Assembly: GCF_900115165.1 (NCBI RefSeq)
Contig: NZ_FOVP01000005.1
Coordinates: 124,001-188,000 of the forward strand
Source: Roseovarius lutimaris
Lineage (GTDB): Bacteria; Pseudomonadota; Alphaproteobacteria; Rhodobacterales; Rhodobacteraceae
Direction of reading: 5' to 3'
Length of the DNA: 64,000 nucleotides
The position numbers and the translations under genes were made by a program. Positions 27,008-35,378 of the stretch are shown in pieces. The notes beneath the pieces were generated by a model, which was not told the DNA's origin, ran no database searches, and saw nothing but the letters and a program-made list of their open reading frames with translations. Position 1 is the first letter of the stretch. Each line of letters opens with the position of its first letter.

Positions 27008-27147
27008 CTTTCAAATCCTCCCTGATTTCTCCCTCGGGGCGTTGCCCCGCTATAATTACAATTGCCATCCCCCCTGCCCCTGTCCACATTGCATTTCGGG
27101 TTTGGGCTGTGCAAAAGGCCGTGACGTTACGACAGAAAGCCGAAATC

Positions 27148-27867
27148 ATGATTCTTTATCCCGCCATCGACCTCAAAGACGGCAAGGCCGTGCGCCTTGT
27201 GAAGGGGGAAATGGACCGCGCCACCGTGTTCAATGATGATCCCGCCGCGCAGGCGATGGAATTTGTGACCGCGGGCTGCGAATGGCTTCACCTCGTCGAT
27301 CTGAACGGCGCCTTCGCCGGCGAGCCGGTCAATGCCGCCCCGGTCGAGGCGATCCTCGCGCGCTGTCGCGCGCCCGCCCAACTTGGCGGTGGCATCCGCG
27401 ACATGGCCACGATTGAACGCTGGCTGTCCAAGGGGCTGGCGCGGGTGATCCTTGGCACGGTGGCGGTGGAAAACCCAAGCCTAGTGCGCGAGGCCGCGCG
27501 CGCTTTTCCCGGCCAAGTCGCCGTCGGCATTGATGCGCGCAACGGGCGCGTCGCCACCAAGGGCTGGGCCACCGAGACCGATGTGATGGTGACCGATCTG
27601 GCGAAATCGTTCGAGGACGCCGGTGTGGCCGCGATCATCTATACCGACATCAATCGCGACGGCGCGATGCAAGGCCCCAATATCGAGGCCACCGCCGCGC
27701 TTGCCAATGCGGTCTCGATCCCGGTCATTGCAAGCGGCGGCGTCAGTTCGCTTGCCGATCTCAAGGCGCTCAAAACCTGTGGCGCGCCGCTCAACGGGGC
27801 CATTTCAGGGCGCGCGCTTTACGACGGCGCGCTTGACCTCAAAGAGGCGCTCGCCGCCCTGCGCTAG
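27148..27867 (+). CDS. hisA: Phosphoribosylformimino-5-aminoimidazole carboxamide ribotide isomerase
   Basis: A 239-residue (beta/alpha)8 barrel with the Amadori-isomerase catalytic Asp in [17 protein letters not shown] (D8) and the second Asp in [14 protein letters not shown]. The phosphate-binding GGI (LGGGIRD) and SGGVSS loops are present. It catalyses the fourth histidine step. The start at MILYPA was chosen over an upstream in-frame ATG because it matches the family. Confidence 0.96.
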   Translation: MILYPAIDLKDGKAVRLVKGEMDRATVFNDDPAAQAMEFVTAGCEWLHLVDLNGAFAGEPVNAAPVEAILARCRAPAQLGGGIRDMATIERWLSKGLARVILGTVAVENPSLVREAARAFPGQVAVGIDARNGRVATKGWATETDVMVTDLAKSFEDAGVAAIIYTDINRDGAMQGPNIEATAALANAVSIPVIASGGVSSLADLKALKTCGAPLNGAISGRALYDGALDLKEALAALR

Positions 27868-27876
27868 CGTTACTGC

Positions 27877-27897
27877 GCCCCCGGCAATGCCGGGGGC
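27877..27897. terminator. Convergent hairpin between hisA and DUF302
   Basis: GCCCCCGG-CAATG-CCGGGGGC (27877-27897) is a perfect 8-bp stem in the 38-base gap between the convergent stops. It has no T-tract. Confidence 0.6.
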
Positions 27898-27905
27898 TAT
27901 GGGGT

Positions 27906-28361
27906 TTATTCGCCCGCCGCCTTGCCGGTCAGCTTGCCCAAGGCGCCGGTCATCGTTTTGACATAACCCGCATCCTCGGAAATGCCGCCCAGATCGCCAA
28001 GCATCTCTTTGGGGTCTTCATAGGCAAGCCAGGTCTGCCCCGCGCCATCCTGATAAACCAGAACCTTGAGCGGCAGGAACAGCCCCGCAAGCGGATCATC
28101 CTGCATCGCGGGCGTGCCAAGCTTGGGGTTGCCAAAAAGAAGCACCTGCGCCGGGGCCAGTTCCATATCGACCTTGGCAGCGCCGGCCGCATGGTCTACG
28201 CGGGCAAAAACCGTCGCCCCGGCCCCGTTCACGGCGGCCTCAAGGCGGTCCATGGTCGTCGCCACATCGCCCGACGAGCGGACCTTGACGATATCGTCAT
28301 TGCTGGCCAGTGCCGGCAAACCCGCAACACAGACCGCAACAGCGGCAATAAAGCGCTTCAT
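27906..28361 (-). CDS. Exported DUF302 protein
   Basis: A 151-residue protein with a Sec signal (MKRFIAAVAVCVAGLPALAS). The mature part is a DUF302 alpha/beta domain with conserved FGNPKLGTPAMQDDPLAGLFLPLKVLVYQD. It is periplasmic and of unknown function. It is the second small exported protein inserted on the minus strand within the histidine cluster. The start ATG at 28361 follows a GGAGA sequence. Confidence 0.85.
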   Translation of the reverse strand: MKRFIAAVAVCVAGLPALASNDDIVKVRSSGDVATTMDRLEAAVNGAGATVFARVDHAAGAAKVDMELAPAQVLLFGNPKLGTPAMQDDPLAGLFLPLKVLVYQDGAGQTWLAYEDPKEMLGDLGGISEDAGYVKTMTGALGKLTGKAAGE

Positions 28362-28461
28362 GGTATTCTCCTTTGATTCCAAAACTTATCGGTCTTACCC
28401 TCTGGCATATAACCACATTTGCCCATAAACATCGGCGTGAAAACACTGTAACAGCGACAAT

Positions 28462-29226
28462 ATGCTCAAAACCCGTATCATACCCTGCCTCGACGTGGCC
28501 GATGGCCGTGTGGTCAAAGGCGTGAACTTTGTCGATCTGGTCGATGCCGGCGATCCGGTCGATGCCGCGCGCGCCTATGATGCGGCGGGCGCCGATGAGC
28601 TTTGCTTTCTCGATATTCACGCGACCCATGAAAACCGAGGCACGATGTTTGACGTTGTGCGCCGCACCGCCGAGCAATGCTATATCCCGCTGACCGTCGG
28701 CGGCGGCGTGCGCAGCGCAAAGGATGTGCGCGCGCTTCTGCTCGCCGGGGCCGATAAGGTAAGCTTCAATTCCGCCGCCGTGGCCGACCCGGACGTGGTC
28801 GCGCGCGCCGCCGATCAATTCGGCAGCCAATGCATCGTCGTGGCCATTGACGCCAAGACCGTCGCCCCCGGAAAATGGGAGATTTTCACCCATGGCGGGC
28901 GCAAACCCACCGGCATTGACGCGGTCGAGTTCGCCCGGCTTGTGGCCGCCAGGGGCGCCGGAGAAATCCTGCTCACCTCGATGGATCGCGACGGCACCAA
29001 GCAAGGCTTCAACCTCGCCCTGACCCGCGCGATTTCGGATGCGGTCGATATCCCGGTGATCGCCTCGGGCGGCGTCGGTACGCTGGATCACCTTGTCGAA
29101 GGCGTGACAATCGGCGGCGCAAGTGCTGTGCTGGCGGCCTCGATCTTTCACTTCGGCACCTTCACCGTTGCGCAGGCCAAGGCGCATATGGCCGCCGCAG
29201 GTATCCCGATCAGGATCGGCGCATGA
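28462..29226 (+). CDS. hisF: Imidazole glycerol phosphate synthase, cyclase subunit
   Basis: A 254-residue (beta/alpha)8 barrel. The catalytic Asp11 lies in [18 protein letters not shown] and the second Asp in [14 protein letters not shown], with phosphate-binding GGGVRS and ASGGVG loops. It uses ammonia from HisH to close the imidazole ring and releases AICAR. Its stop overlaps the hisE start by 4 bases (ATGA). Confidence 0.97.
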   Translation: MLKTRIIPCLDVADGRVVKGVNFVDLVDAGDPVDAARAYDAAGADELCFLDIHATHENRGTMFDVVRRTAEQCYIPLTVGGGVRSAKDVRALLLAGADKVSFNSAAVADPDVVARAADQFGSQCIVVAIDAKTVAPGKWEIFTHGGRKPTGIDAVEFARLVAARGAGEILLTSMDRDGTKQGFNLALTRAISDAVDIPVIASGGVGTLDHLVEGVTIGGASAVLAASIFHFGTFTVAQAKAHMAAAGIPIRIGA

Positions 29227-29537
29227 CCCTCGACGAGCTTGCCAAAACCATCGCCGCGCGTGCCGCCGCCGATCCAGACACAAGCTGGACCGCGCGCCTT
29301 CTGGCCAAGGGTCCGGAAAAATGCGCCGAGAAATTCGGCGAAGAGGCGGTCGAGGCGATCATCGAGGCCGTCAAGGGCGACAGGGCCGCCCTCACATCCG
29401 AGGCCGCCGATGTTCTGTTTCACCTGCTGGTGATGCTGCAATCGCGCGATGTTGCCCTCGATGATGTCATGGCCGAACTTGCTCGCCGCCAGGGCACCTC
29501 GGGCCTCGCCGAAAAAGCCTCCCGACCCAAGGAATAA
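29223..29537 (+). CDS. hisE: Phosphoribosyl-ATP diphosphatase
   Basis: A 104-residue all-alpha NTP-pyrophosphohydrolase (MazG-like) catalysing the second histidine step. [20 protein letters not shown] (residues about 39-58) and [14 protein letters not shown] (about 60-73) hold the metal-binding E-E..E..D residues. It is translationally coupled to hisF. Confidence 0.95.
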   Translation: MTLDELAKTIAARAAADPDTSWTARLLAKGPEKCAEKFGEEAVEAIIEAVKGDRAALTSEAADVLFHLLVMLQSRDVALDDVMAELARRQGTSGLAEKASRPKE

Positions 29538-29539
29538 CC

Positions 29540-29830
29540 ATGATCCGCCATATCGTTTTCTTCAGCGCCGCCAACCCTGATCAGGTGGACGACATCAGGA
29601 ACGGCCTGATGATGCTGGCCGAAATCCCGCATTCCCGCCACTTCGAAGTGGGCCGCAACCTGCAAAGCGATCCGATCGCGGGCGATCGCGTCGATCTGGT
29701 GGTCTATGCCGAATTTGACGACGACGCCGCACTGGCTGCCTACAAGGCGCATCCAATCTATAGCGCCTGCATCGCCCGCGTCCGCCCCATGCGCGAGTTG
29801 CGCATTGCGGCCGATTTCAAGGCAAGCTGA
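29540..29830 (+). CDS. Dabb (stress-responsive alpha/beta barrel) protein
   Basis: A 96-residue single Dabb domain: MIRHIVFFSAANPDQVDDI at the start and VDLVVYAEFDDDAALAAYKA in the middle, followed by the HP.Y motif (HPIYSACI). The family forms dimeric barrels of unclear function. It begins 2 bases after the hisE stop and is probably the last gene of this transcript. Confidence 0.82.
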   Translation: MIRHIVFFSAANPDQVDDIRNGLMMLAEIPHSRHFEVGRNLQSDPIAGDRVDLVVYAEFDDDAALAAYKAHPIYSACIARVRPMRELRIAADFKAS

Positions 29831-30429
29831 TCAAACCCGCATTCTTCTTGGCAAAAATACTCAGCCCGAGTCGCTTCCTTGGGCGATAGGCCCTTTCTGA
29901 GCCCAAGCGGCATTGCCGGATCACGGGCTGCCAAAGCTCCTAAATCCTATGTCCATTCAAGGTGTTAGCGGATACTTCAATATATGACCGGAAGATGGTG
30001 GGCGACCCTGGAACGGCCACCATTTCTAAAATCAACTGTAAACGCTAGACTTTGGGGCGCGGTTTCCTTGTATTGGCACACCTTGATGGCGCACCTAGGT
30101 ATTCAATTCAAGAGGCGGCATGTTTCTCGGCACAACAAAATCAATGTGCACTAGGCGAGGCTGGAACCGATAATGCTGGAAAGTTCGATTGCGCTGGAGG
30201 TTACCAGTGTAGCCAGAGGTGGGGCCTAGGACGTGCGCGAAGCGGCAGAAATTTTCTTTGCTTTTCAGCGGCTTACGCTCTTTTTCGCAGCCCTCATGAT
30301 ACACTTCACTGTAACAGTAGCAAGCACGGGGCGGAAATGCCTGCGATTGGTATTAGCACGTTGTCACTCCCATACGTGCCTTCTATTATACTTTGATAAG
30401 AACAAAACGTCCGGAGGACAGTAAGACAG
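29831..30429. other. Non-coding stretch spanning the left junction of the tRNA-Tyr element
   Basis: About 600 bases with no convincing gene. 29840-29862 carries a weak reverse copy of the dispersed GAGTATTT...AAGAAGAA motif. 29995-30013 is the left attachment repeat. From there on, base composition drops and codon-like structure is absent. A 114-codon open frame at 30052-30396 has no family features and is not accepted. A GGAGGACAG before 30430 is a ribosome-binding site for the membrane protein. Confidence 0.6.
29995..30013. repeat. Left attachment site (att) of the tRNA-Tyr element
   Basis: ATGGTGGGCGACCCTGGAA is an exact 19-base copy of 35159-35177, the last 18 bases of tRNA-Tyr including CCA plus one flanking base. 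It is the far-end duplication left by integrase-mediated insertion. Confidence 0.85.
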
Positions 30430-31818
30430 GTGGTTCTCTATTCCGCAGGCAAAGTGTGTCACAAATCACCATTGTCAGTGCTTGCGATGCTTGAGGCCAT
30501 CGTTGGGAGCGTTGTCGGATTGATGCTGGTTTGGTCTGGTGTGTACTGGGTCCTCTGGACATCACTTTTTTTAACTTTTTTGGTCCATCTGCGTAGTGAA
30601 AAATCCATCGAAGATGGTGTTGCTATCATTGACCGATCGTGGGCAAGAGTAAGTAACAGTGACATTTCACGACGTTTTGCTTTGGTATCCCTTGCAAGTG
30701 CTATTGCAATCGCAGTGTTGTGGATATTTCTATTGGTGCCTGTGATCCTTGATGGTTTTGGTTGGATCGGTAGCTATCTGAGGTTCGTACTCCTTGGCTT
30801 TGTTTCGCTGAACATCACCGTTGCATCCGTTGTACTCGTGATGTCATTGGTCCTCGTTTTTTTGACTGAGATGCGACCGGTGCCCCCCCCCAACGATAAA
30901 CCGCCCGATACACTGCGAACACGTACCATGGTCATTATCATGATGGCTGCAACAGTATTGCTTCCGGGAGCGGTAGCAGGTGTAACCGGATGTTTCGTTA
31001 TCATTAGAGCAACTGCTACACTTATGCACCTTAGAGACGGAATAAGTTGCTTCTTGCAAAATTGGGCCACTCTTATGTTGAAGACTGACATAGCAACTGA
31101 GCCTGAACTACTACCGGGTCTTCCTGACGATCATATGTTCAGCTTTGCGACGATGCTGCGTGACTATAGGCGTGCCGAGAAAAACTTAGCTGACAGGTAC
31201 GGAAGTTTGCTTGCTTTAGCGGTATTTATCCCCTCGATGTTCTACAGACTTATGCTCAAGTCGAGCTTCTGGTTTTATGCTCCATTGATGTGGGCGGCTG
31301 CGCCTCCACGAGGTCTTGAGCGCGATATACATGGCAAGCTGCGATGGGACCCAACGCTAGCCCGAACACCTATAGACATTGCTGCTGCACTGGTCGCTCT
31401 GGTCGGAGCATTCTTCTTCTTCTTCCGAGTGTGGGACTATAACGCCTACCAAACTGCCGCTACATGGGCGAAAGACAATGACTTTCCAGCATACTGGCCC
31501 CTGCTTGCTGCAGGTATCAATCCATCAAGGGTAGACATATGGTATCTCCTACCTGGGATCGGTGCATTGCTATCGCTAGCGGTATTCGTTTGGGCAATGC
31601 AAATTTCATCCCGCGCCAGACTAGTGCGACGCTTTCCTAGCCAACGAACGCTTTGGTGTCTGTACAAACTCAACGCGGCAAAAAATGTATTAAGTATATC
31701 TACTGTCGTAGTAGGCTTTTGCTTTCTGCTCTTCTACTTCGGCTCAAACTGCTTGTTGCCGTCAGCAATACAAAGTGTCCTCTCGGCACTAACGCTAGCT
31801 GAATGTGTGCCCCTATAG
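30430..31818 (+). CDS. Unrecognised polytopic membrane protein, element cargo
   Basis: A 462-residue protein that I do not recognise. Hydrophobic segments near residues 18-55, 78-105, 110-150, 168-198, 255-290, 312-333, 360-390 and 418-450 suggest eight to ten transmembrane helices. A charged cytoplasmic-type loop (MLRDYRRAEKNLADRYGSL, about 237-255) and a PPRGLERDIHGKLRWDP loop lie between them. No enzyme motif, transporter signature or signal peptide is evident. The GTG start at 30430 follows GGAGG at 30412-30416. Codon use is AT-richer than the host genes. As the only non-recombinase gene of the element, it may confer its selectable trait, for example defence or exclusion; this is inference. 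Confidence 0.7.
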   Translation: MVLYSAGKVCHKSPLSVLAMLEAIVGSVVGLMLVWSGVYWVLWTSLFLTFLVHLRSEKSIEDGVAIIDRSWARVSNSDISRRFALVSLASAIAIAVLWIFLLVPVILDGFGWIGSYLRFVLLGFVSLNITVASVVLVMSLVLVFLTEMRPVPPPNDKPPDTLRTRTMVIIMMAATVLLPGAVAGVTGCFVIIRATATLMHLRDGISCFLQNWATLMLKTDIATEPELLPGLPDDHMFSFATMLRDYRRAEKNLADRYGSLLALAVFIPSMFYRLMLKSSFWFYAPLMWAAAPPRGLERDIHGKLRWDPTLARTPIDIAAALVALVGAFFFFFRVWDYNAYQTAATWAKDNDFPAYWPLLAAGINPSRVDIWYLLPGIGALLSLAVFVWAMQISSRARLVRRFPSQRTLWCLYKLNAAKNVLSISTVVVGFCFLLFYFGSNCLLPSAIQSVLSALTLAECVPL

Positions 31819-32250
31819 CAATTTGTGCCGTGGAATTTCCGACACATTTTTTCGAGGGGGTATCTATACATCCCTGCACACCAGTTTCCCCCATGACCCC
31901 TCAACACACCGAGGACCGAGTGCCGATGTCGCATGTAGCCGCAACGGAGCAGGTTGCACGTTATGCCGGACAAGTCGTTGACATGCACGCTGTCTCACAT
32001 GGGCAAGGGTGGTGAGGCGTCTCACATCATGCACCCTTTTGTCTCACACACATTGCTGTTGATGTTTGAGGCAGCACCCCCCCTATGGCCTCAAGGTCTA
32101 TTAAGACACATGCCGATGCAGAGTTCCCGCTTGGCCCTATCAAGCAAATTGATGGGTTCTAAACCATACTGTAACAACCACAACCAACGTTGACGTTTGC
32201 AACATGCGGCGTTAAGCAGGTTCAACTACCTTTGAATAAGGGCCGGGAAC
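31819..32250. other. Non-coding stretch with a repeated GTCTCACA motif
   Basis: About 430 bases without a credible gene. GTCTCACA occurs three times in direct orientation at 31992, 32019 and 32041. Short open frames here (for example 31803-32015 and 31954-32193) lack ribosome sites and protein-like composition. The last 40 bases act as the leader of the serine recombinase, whose ATG is at 32251. Confidence 0.45.
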
Positions 32251-32913
32251 ATGCAGCAGTACATCGTCTACAAGCGCGTCAGCACGAAAGAGCAGGGTCG
32301 TAGTGGGTTAGGGCTTGAGGCGCAGGAGCGAGATGTCGCCCTGTACTTGGAGCGGTTCAGCCCGGTGCCTTATGAGGTGATAGCCACCTTCACGGACATC
32401 CTGAGCGGCACTGACAACGAGCGCCCTGAGCTAGCGGCTGCATTGGCTTTGGCTAGGAGGACAGGTGCGATTTTGCTAGTCAGCAAGTTGGACAGGCTAT
32501 CTCGCAAGGTTTCTGCCGTAGCGGCCCTCATGGAGGATAAGAAAGTAACATTCCGGGTCGCACAGATGCCGAACGCCGATAACTTCCAGTTGCACATATA
32601 TGCGGCTTTAGCCGAGCAGGAGCGAGAGTTCATATCCGCTCGGACCAAGGCGGCGCTAGCGGAGGCCAGACGCAGGGGCACGAAGCTAGGTGGGCTGCGT
32701 GACAAGACCATGAAGCGCAATGCTGCCGTGCAGGCTAACGCAGCGGCAAGAGCAGAGAAGGTATCTGGGATTATCTTACCAATGCGGGAAACGGGAAAGC
32801 CGCTGAGAGAGATCGCTGAGCACTTGAACCGGGCGGGGGTTGAGACCGCTAGGGGCGCGCGCTGGCAGGCATCGCAGGTGAAAAGGGTACTGGACCGGCT
32901 GAACGCGAGGTGA
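32251..32913 (+). CDS. Serine recombinase (resolvase/invertase family)
   Basis: A 220-residue protein. The resolvase domain covers residues 1-145: YKRVSTKEQGRSGLGLEAQ holds the nucleophile Ser11, LLVSKLDRLSR the conserved Arg region, and LAEQEREFISARTKAAL the E-helix. The C-terminal 70 residues form a helix-turn-helix (REIAEHLNRAGVETARGARW then QVKRVLDRL). It may resolve multimers, invert a segment or regulate the element. Having it beside a tyrosine integrase in so small an element is unusual. Confidence 0.85.
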   Translation: MQQYIVYKRVSTKEQGRSGLGLEAQERDVALYLERFSPVPYEVIATFTDILSGTDNERPELAAALALARRTGAILLVSKLDRLSRKVSAVAALMEDKKVTFRVAQMPNADNFQLHIYAALAEQEREFISARTKAALAEARRRGTKLGGLRDKTMKRNAAVQANAAARAEKVSGIILPMRETGKPLREIAEHLNRAGVETARGARWQASQVKRVLDRLNAR

Positions 32914-33454
32914 GGTGTCTGGCGGGTCCATGCGGGGCTGTCCGACCCTGTTTCGGATGCTGGTGGCCGGGCTTGGTCGTGGCCCTATCTATTGCCTTTG
33001 AAAATGCTTGAGCCGGGATCAATCCGACTGGTAAGATATTTCATTCTTTGAATATAAATCCGAGCTAATCCCTGCGTTCTAAGACAGAGCAATTTGCTGT
33101 ATCTGTTGCCGCATGTTAAAACATGCTTCCCCAAACGATTTAATCCATATGACATGATCCGGGCATACAGTCATATAGTCAGTCATACATACAGTTATTA
33201 ATACAGCCTCACATACTGATACAAACAACATACTGATACATACAAATGCAGTTAAGGCTTAGTGGAAGCATGGAAAGAGCCATGCAAGAACACTAACGAC
33301 AAGACAGGCAAGCCTTAGCTACAATCGGCTTTAGGATACGGGTCCACACAGGCTTACAGCCATAGGCGACACCTGTTTAAGCATGTTCATACATACAGTT
33401 AGATGCACAAGACTAGCGGAGTGACCTTGTAGCCGGGTAAGACCACGCTTGACC
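32914..33454. other. Non-coding AT-rich repeat region of the element
   Basis: About 540 bases without a gene. It holds a palindrome GCATGTT-AA-AACATGC (33111-33126), a 13-base direct repeat ACATACTGATACA at 33211-33223 and 33228-33240, and a 14-base direct repeat CATACATACAGTTA at 33184-33197 and 33388-33401, among many CATACA words. These could be integrase arm sites, iterons of an origin, or regulatory sites. Confidence 0.55.
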
Positions 33455-35092
33455 TTATTCAGTATCACGAAAATCGAACTTGTCTATTTCACGCTTCAAC
33501 TGTTCAGCGGTGAACCCAGACTTGAAATAGCTTGTGTGGGTAACACCTACCTGCGTATGCCCCAGTATAGCCTTAACCATAATGTCCGGTACATCGGCTC
33601 TGCTAAGCAATGTTGTCATTGAGTGCCGTAGGCTGTGAAAGACCAGCGTTTTTTGTTTCAGTGCAAGCGTAGGCAAGAGCGTTTGATTGAACCATGTTCC
33701 GACATTCCTGCCATAACCATTTTGGGTGCTGTAGGATAAGTCCGGGAATAGCCGGACTGCCACTCCAGTCTTGCGTTTTTCAACGAACTCTATGAAGCCA
33801 GCTTTAAGCAACGCTTGGTGTACGGGTATTTGCCTTCGGCTTGATGCGTTCTTGAGTGACTTTCCTGCATCATCGTTAATGTCGATGCACCATATGCCAT
33901 CCAATTGCTGAATGTTGCGGATGTGCAGTTGCGCCACCTCGTTAAGTCTAGCCCCTGTAAACATAGCAATAAGCGTAGGCCACTTATGGTCATCTTTCCT
34001 TACTAGATTGTCCGGGTTCACGGTGAGGTGCCTAAACAACAACCGCAACTGTGCGGGGGTGAATGCATCCCGTTGGTCAGTTTTGTCCCTAGTCTTGTTT
34101 GCTAGCCTCGTGCCTGTGAACACATTCGTAGTTGCATGTCCGTTGTTCACGGCCCAAGTTGCAAACGATTGGTAGGCACTGAGGTATACGTTGACTGTTC
34201 TTGTTGAGAGTTTGTCTACGCCCTTGACATCCAACATGTCAGCGAGTGACAGGTCACGTGTGCGGCTATCCTTGTTTCTATTCTTTGGCAGCCTAGTGAC
34301 AACATCCTTGACCTTACGTGCATCGGCCTTGGTTAAGTTTGCGGTAGGTTTGCTATTAGTGATCACGCCAAGTAGCTTTAGCGCATCACGTTTTTCGCTT
34401 ATAGTCTTTGCAGCCCATAGCGCACCCCTTTGCCCCTCTGTCAGATATTCATGCACAGTTGTGGCGTAAGCAACTACGTCGGGCTGTCTGTCAGCGCCTT
34501 GAAGGTGTGCGGCATCAGTTGATTGCCGTGTACTATGGGAAGGTTGGGTGAGGTCGTACTGGTCCAAATTGGCATTGTACTCTAACGCCAATGCCAAGAA
34601 ACTGCGGTAGCCCTTCCGGTATTCCTGCAATAGCAATTCATCCTGCTCAGCAGTCAGCTTGCCGACCCCTGCACGCGTCTTAAATTGGCTCAGGAGGTCG
34701 CTGCCTTGCTCATCGGGCTGTGCAGCCAACTCCAGCCAGATGTCGTCCTCTACGAGGCTAATTGAGCTTCTGAGGGTATTTGCCCGTTGACCGGAACCAT
34801 CCCCTTCCGAAAGCAGTCGTTCTTTGTGTTTTTGCAGGGCAGTGCGAAAGTGAGTTTCGACGTGCTGGCGCATTTCATCATATCTCATGGCCTGCACCCT
34901 TGGCCCTGTGAACGCAGCTTGTCCAGTGGCTATCAGGAGATGTGACATTCGCTTAGCGGCGCTGGGCGACCGTGTTTCCAGTGACAACCGGACATGGGAT
35001 GCTCGCCCGTTGGGGTGGAAGCCCTTCGGTATCGGCCATCGGAAGTAAAAAATGCCGTGTCTGCTTAGGCTTAGATAGGATGCATTGCGCAT
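33455..35092 (-). CDS. int: Tyrosine recombinase/integrase
   Basis: A 545-residue site-specific recombinase. The N-terminal part (residues 1-100) has a SAM-like arm-binding region beginning MRNASYLSLSRHGIFYFRWP. A core-binding domain follows. The catalytic domain occupies about 370-540: Arg in MFTGARLNEVAQL, the FHSLRHSMTTLL H-x-x-R box, then LGHTQVGVTHTSY with the final His and the Tyr nucleophile. It lies next to the tRNA-Tyr 3' end and reads away from it, as expected for the integrase of this element. The start at 35092 is used because upstream codons run into the tRNA. Confidence 0.92.
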   Translation of the reverse strand: MRNASYLSLSRHGIFYFRWPIPKGFHPNGRASHVRLSLETRSPSAAKRMSHLLIATGQAAFTGPRVQAMRYDEMRQHVETHFRTALQKHKERLLSEGDGSGQRANTLRSSISLVEDDIWLELAAQPDEQGSDLLSQFKTRAGVGKLTAEQDELLLQEYRKGYRSFLALALEYNANLDQYDLTQPSHSTRQSTDAAHLQGADRQPDVVAYATTVHEYLTEGQRGALWAAKTISEKRDALKLLGVITNSKPTANLTKADARKVKDVVTRLPKNRNKDSRTRDLSLADMLDVKGVDKLSTRTVNVYLSAYQSFATWAVNNGHATTNVFTGTRLANKTRDKTDQRDAFTPAQLRLLFRHLTVNPDNLVRKDDHKWPTLIAMFTGARLNEVAQLHIRNIQQLDGIWCIDINDDAGKSLKNASSRRQIPVHQALLKAGFIEFVEKRKTGVAVRLFPDLSYSTQNGYGRNVGTWFNQTLLPTLALKQKTLVFHSLRHSMTTLLSRADVPDIMVKAILGHTQVGVTHTSYFKSGFTAEQLKREIDKFDFRDTE

Positions 35093-35158
35093 GTCTGATG
35101 TCGCACCATAATGGCACACCAAAGCACAACGTGATCTAAGTAGTTGATATGAAAGAAA

Positions 35159-35177
35159 ATGGTGGGCGACCCTGGAA
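35159..35177. repeat. Right attachment site (att), overlapping the tRNA-Tyr 3' end
   Basis: This is identical over 19 bases to 29995-30013. It covers the last 18 bases of tRNA-Tyr, so integration rebuilt a complete tRNA gene on this side. Confidence 0.85.
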
Positions 35178-35243
35178 TCGAACCAGGCGTGCGTCTCCGC
35201 GAGGGAGTTACAGTCCCCTGCCACACCTTGCGGCCTGTCGCCC
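35160..35243 (-). tRNA. tRNA-Tyr (anticodon GTA)
   Basis: On the minus strand the acceptor GGGCGAC pairs with GTCGCCC. The anticodon loop CTGTAAC contains GTA, a long variable arm follows (class II, as expected for bacterial tRNA-Tyr), the T-arm is CCTGGTTCGATTCCAGG, and ACCA is encoded at the 3' end. It is the integration target of the adjacent element. Confidence 0.95.
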
Positions 35244-35378
35244 ACTTGTCCGGCAGAAAACTGCCTGACGTGGGGGGCTGATTACAAGCGCCGCAATGGC
35301 CCGTCAACCGGAAAATGCCTTGCAAGCGGCTGCGGGGCATCGCATTGTCGCCGCCCTGAGAAAAGAGGCAGCAGACCC

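Larger units (their letters stand above)
29995..35177. mobile_element. 5.2 kb integrated element at tRNA-Tyr(GTA)
   Basis: The element is bounded by 19-bp direct repeats. A tyrosine recombinase starts 67 bases from the tRNA end, as in classical tRNA islands. Other genes are a serine recombinase (32251-32913) and a polytopic membrane protein (30430-31818). Gene density is low and the sequence is visibly poorer in GC than the neighbouring histidine and rlmB regions. There are no phage structural, replication or conjugation genes, so it is either a satellite-type element that needs a helper or a reduced remnant still able to excise. Confidence 0.85.

Noticed and set aside
30052-30396. A 114-codon frame at the left end of the element
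   Set aside because: No ribosome-binding site, Cys/Ser-rich with no motif; it crosses sequence with no coding bias.
31803-32193. Short open frames between the membrane protein and the serine recombinase
   Set aside because: No start signals and no conserved features; the stretch looks regulatory.
33111-33401. CRISPR array
   Set aside because: Repeats are short, irregularly spaced and not flanked by cas genes; no spacer-repeat periodicity.
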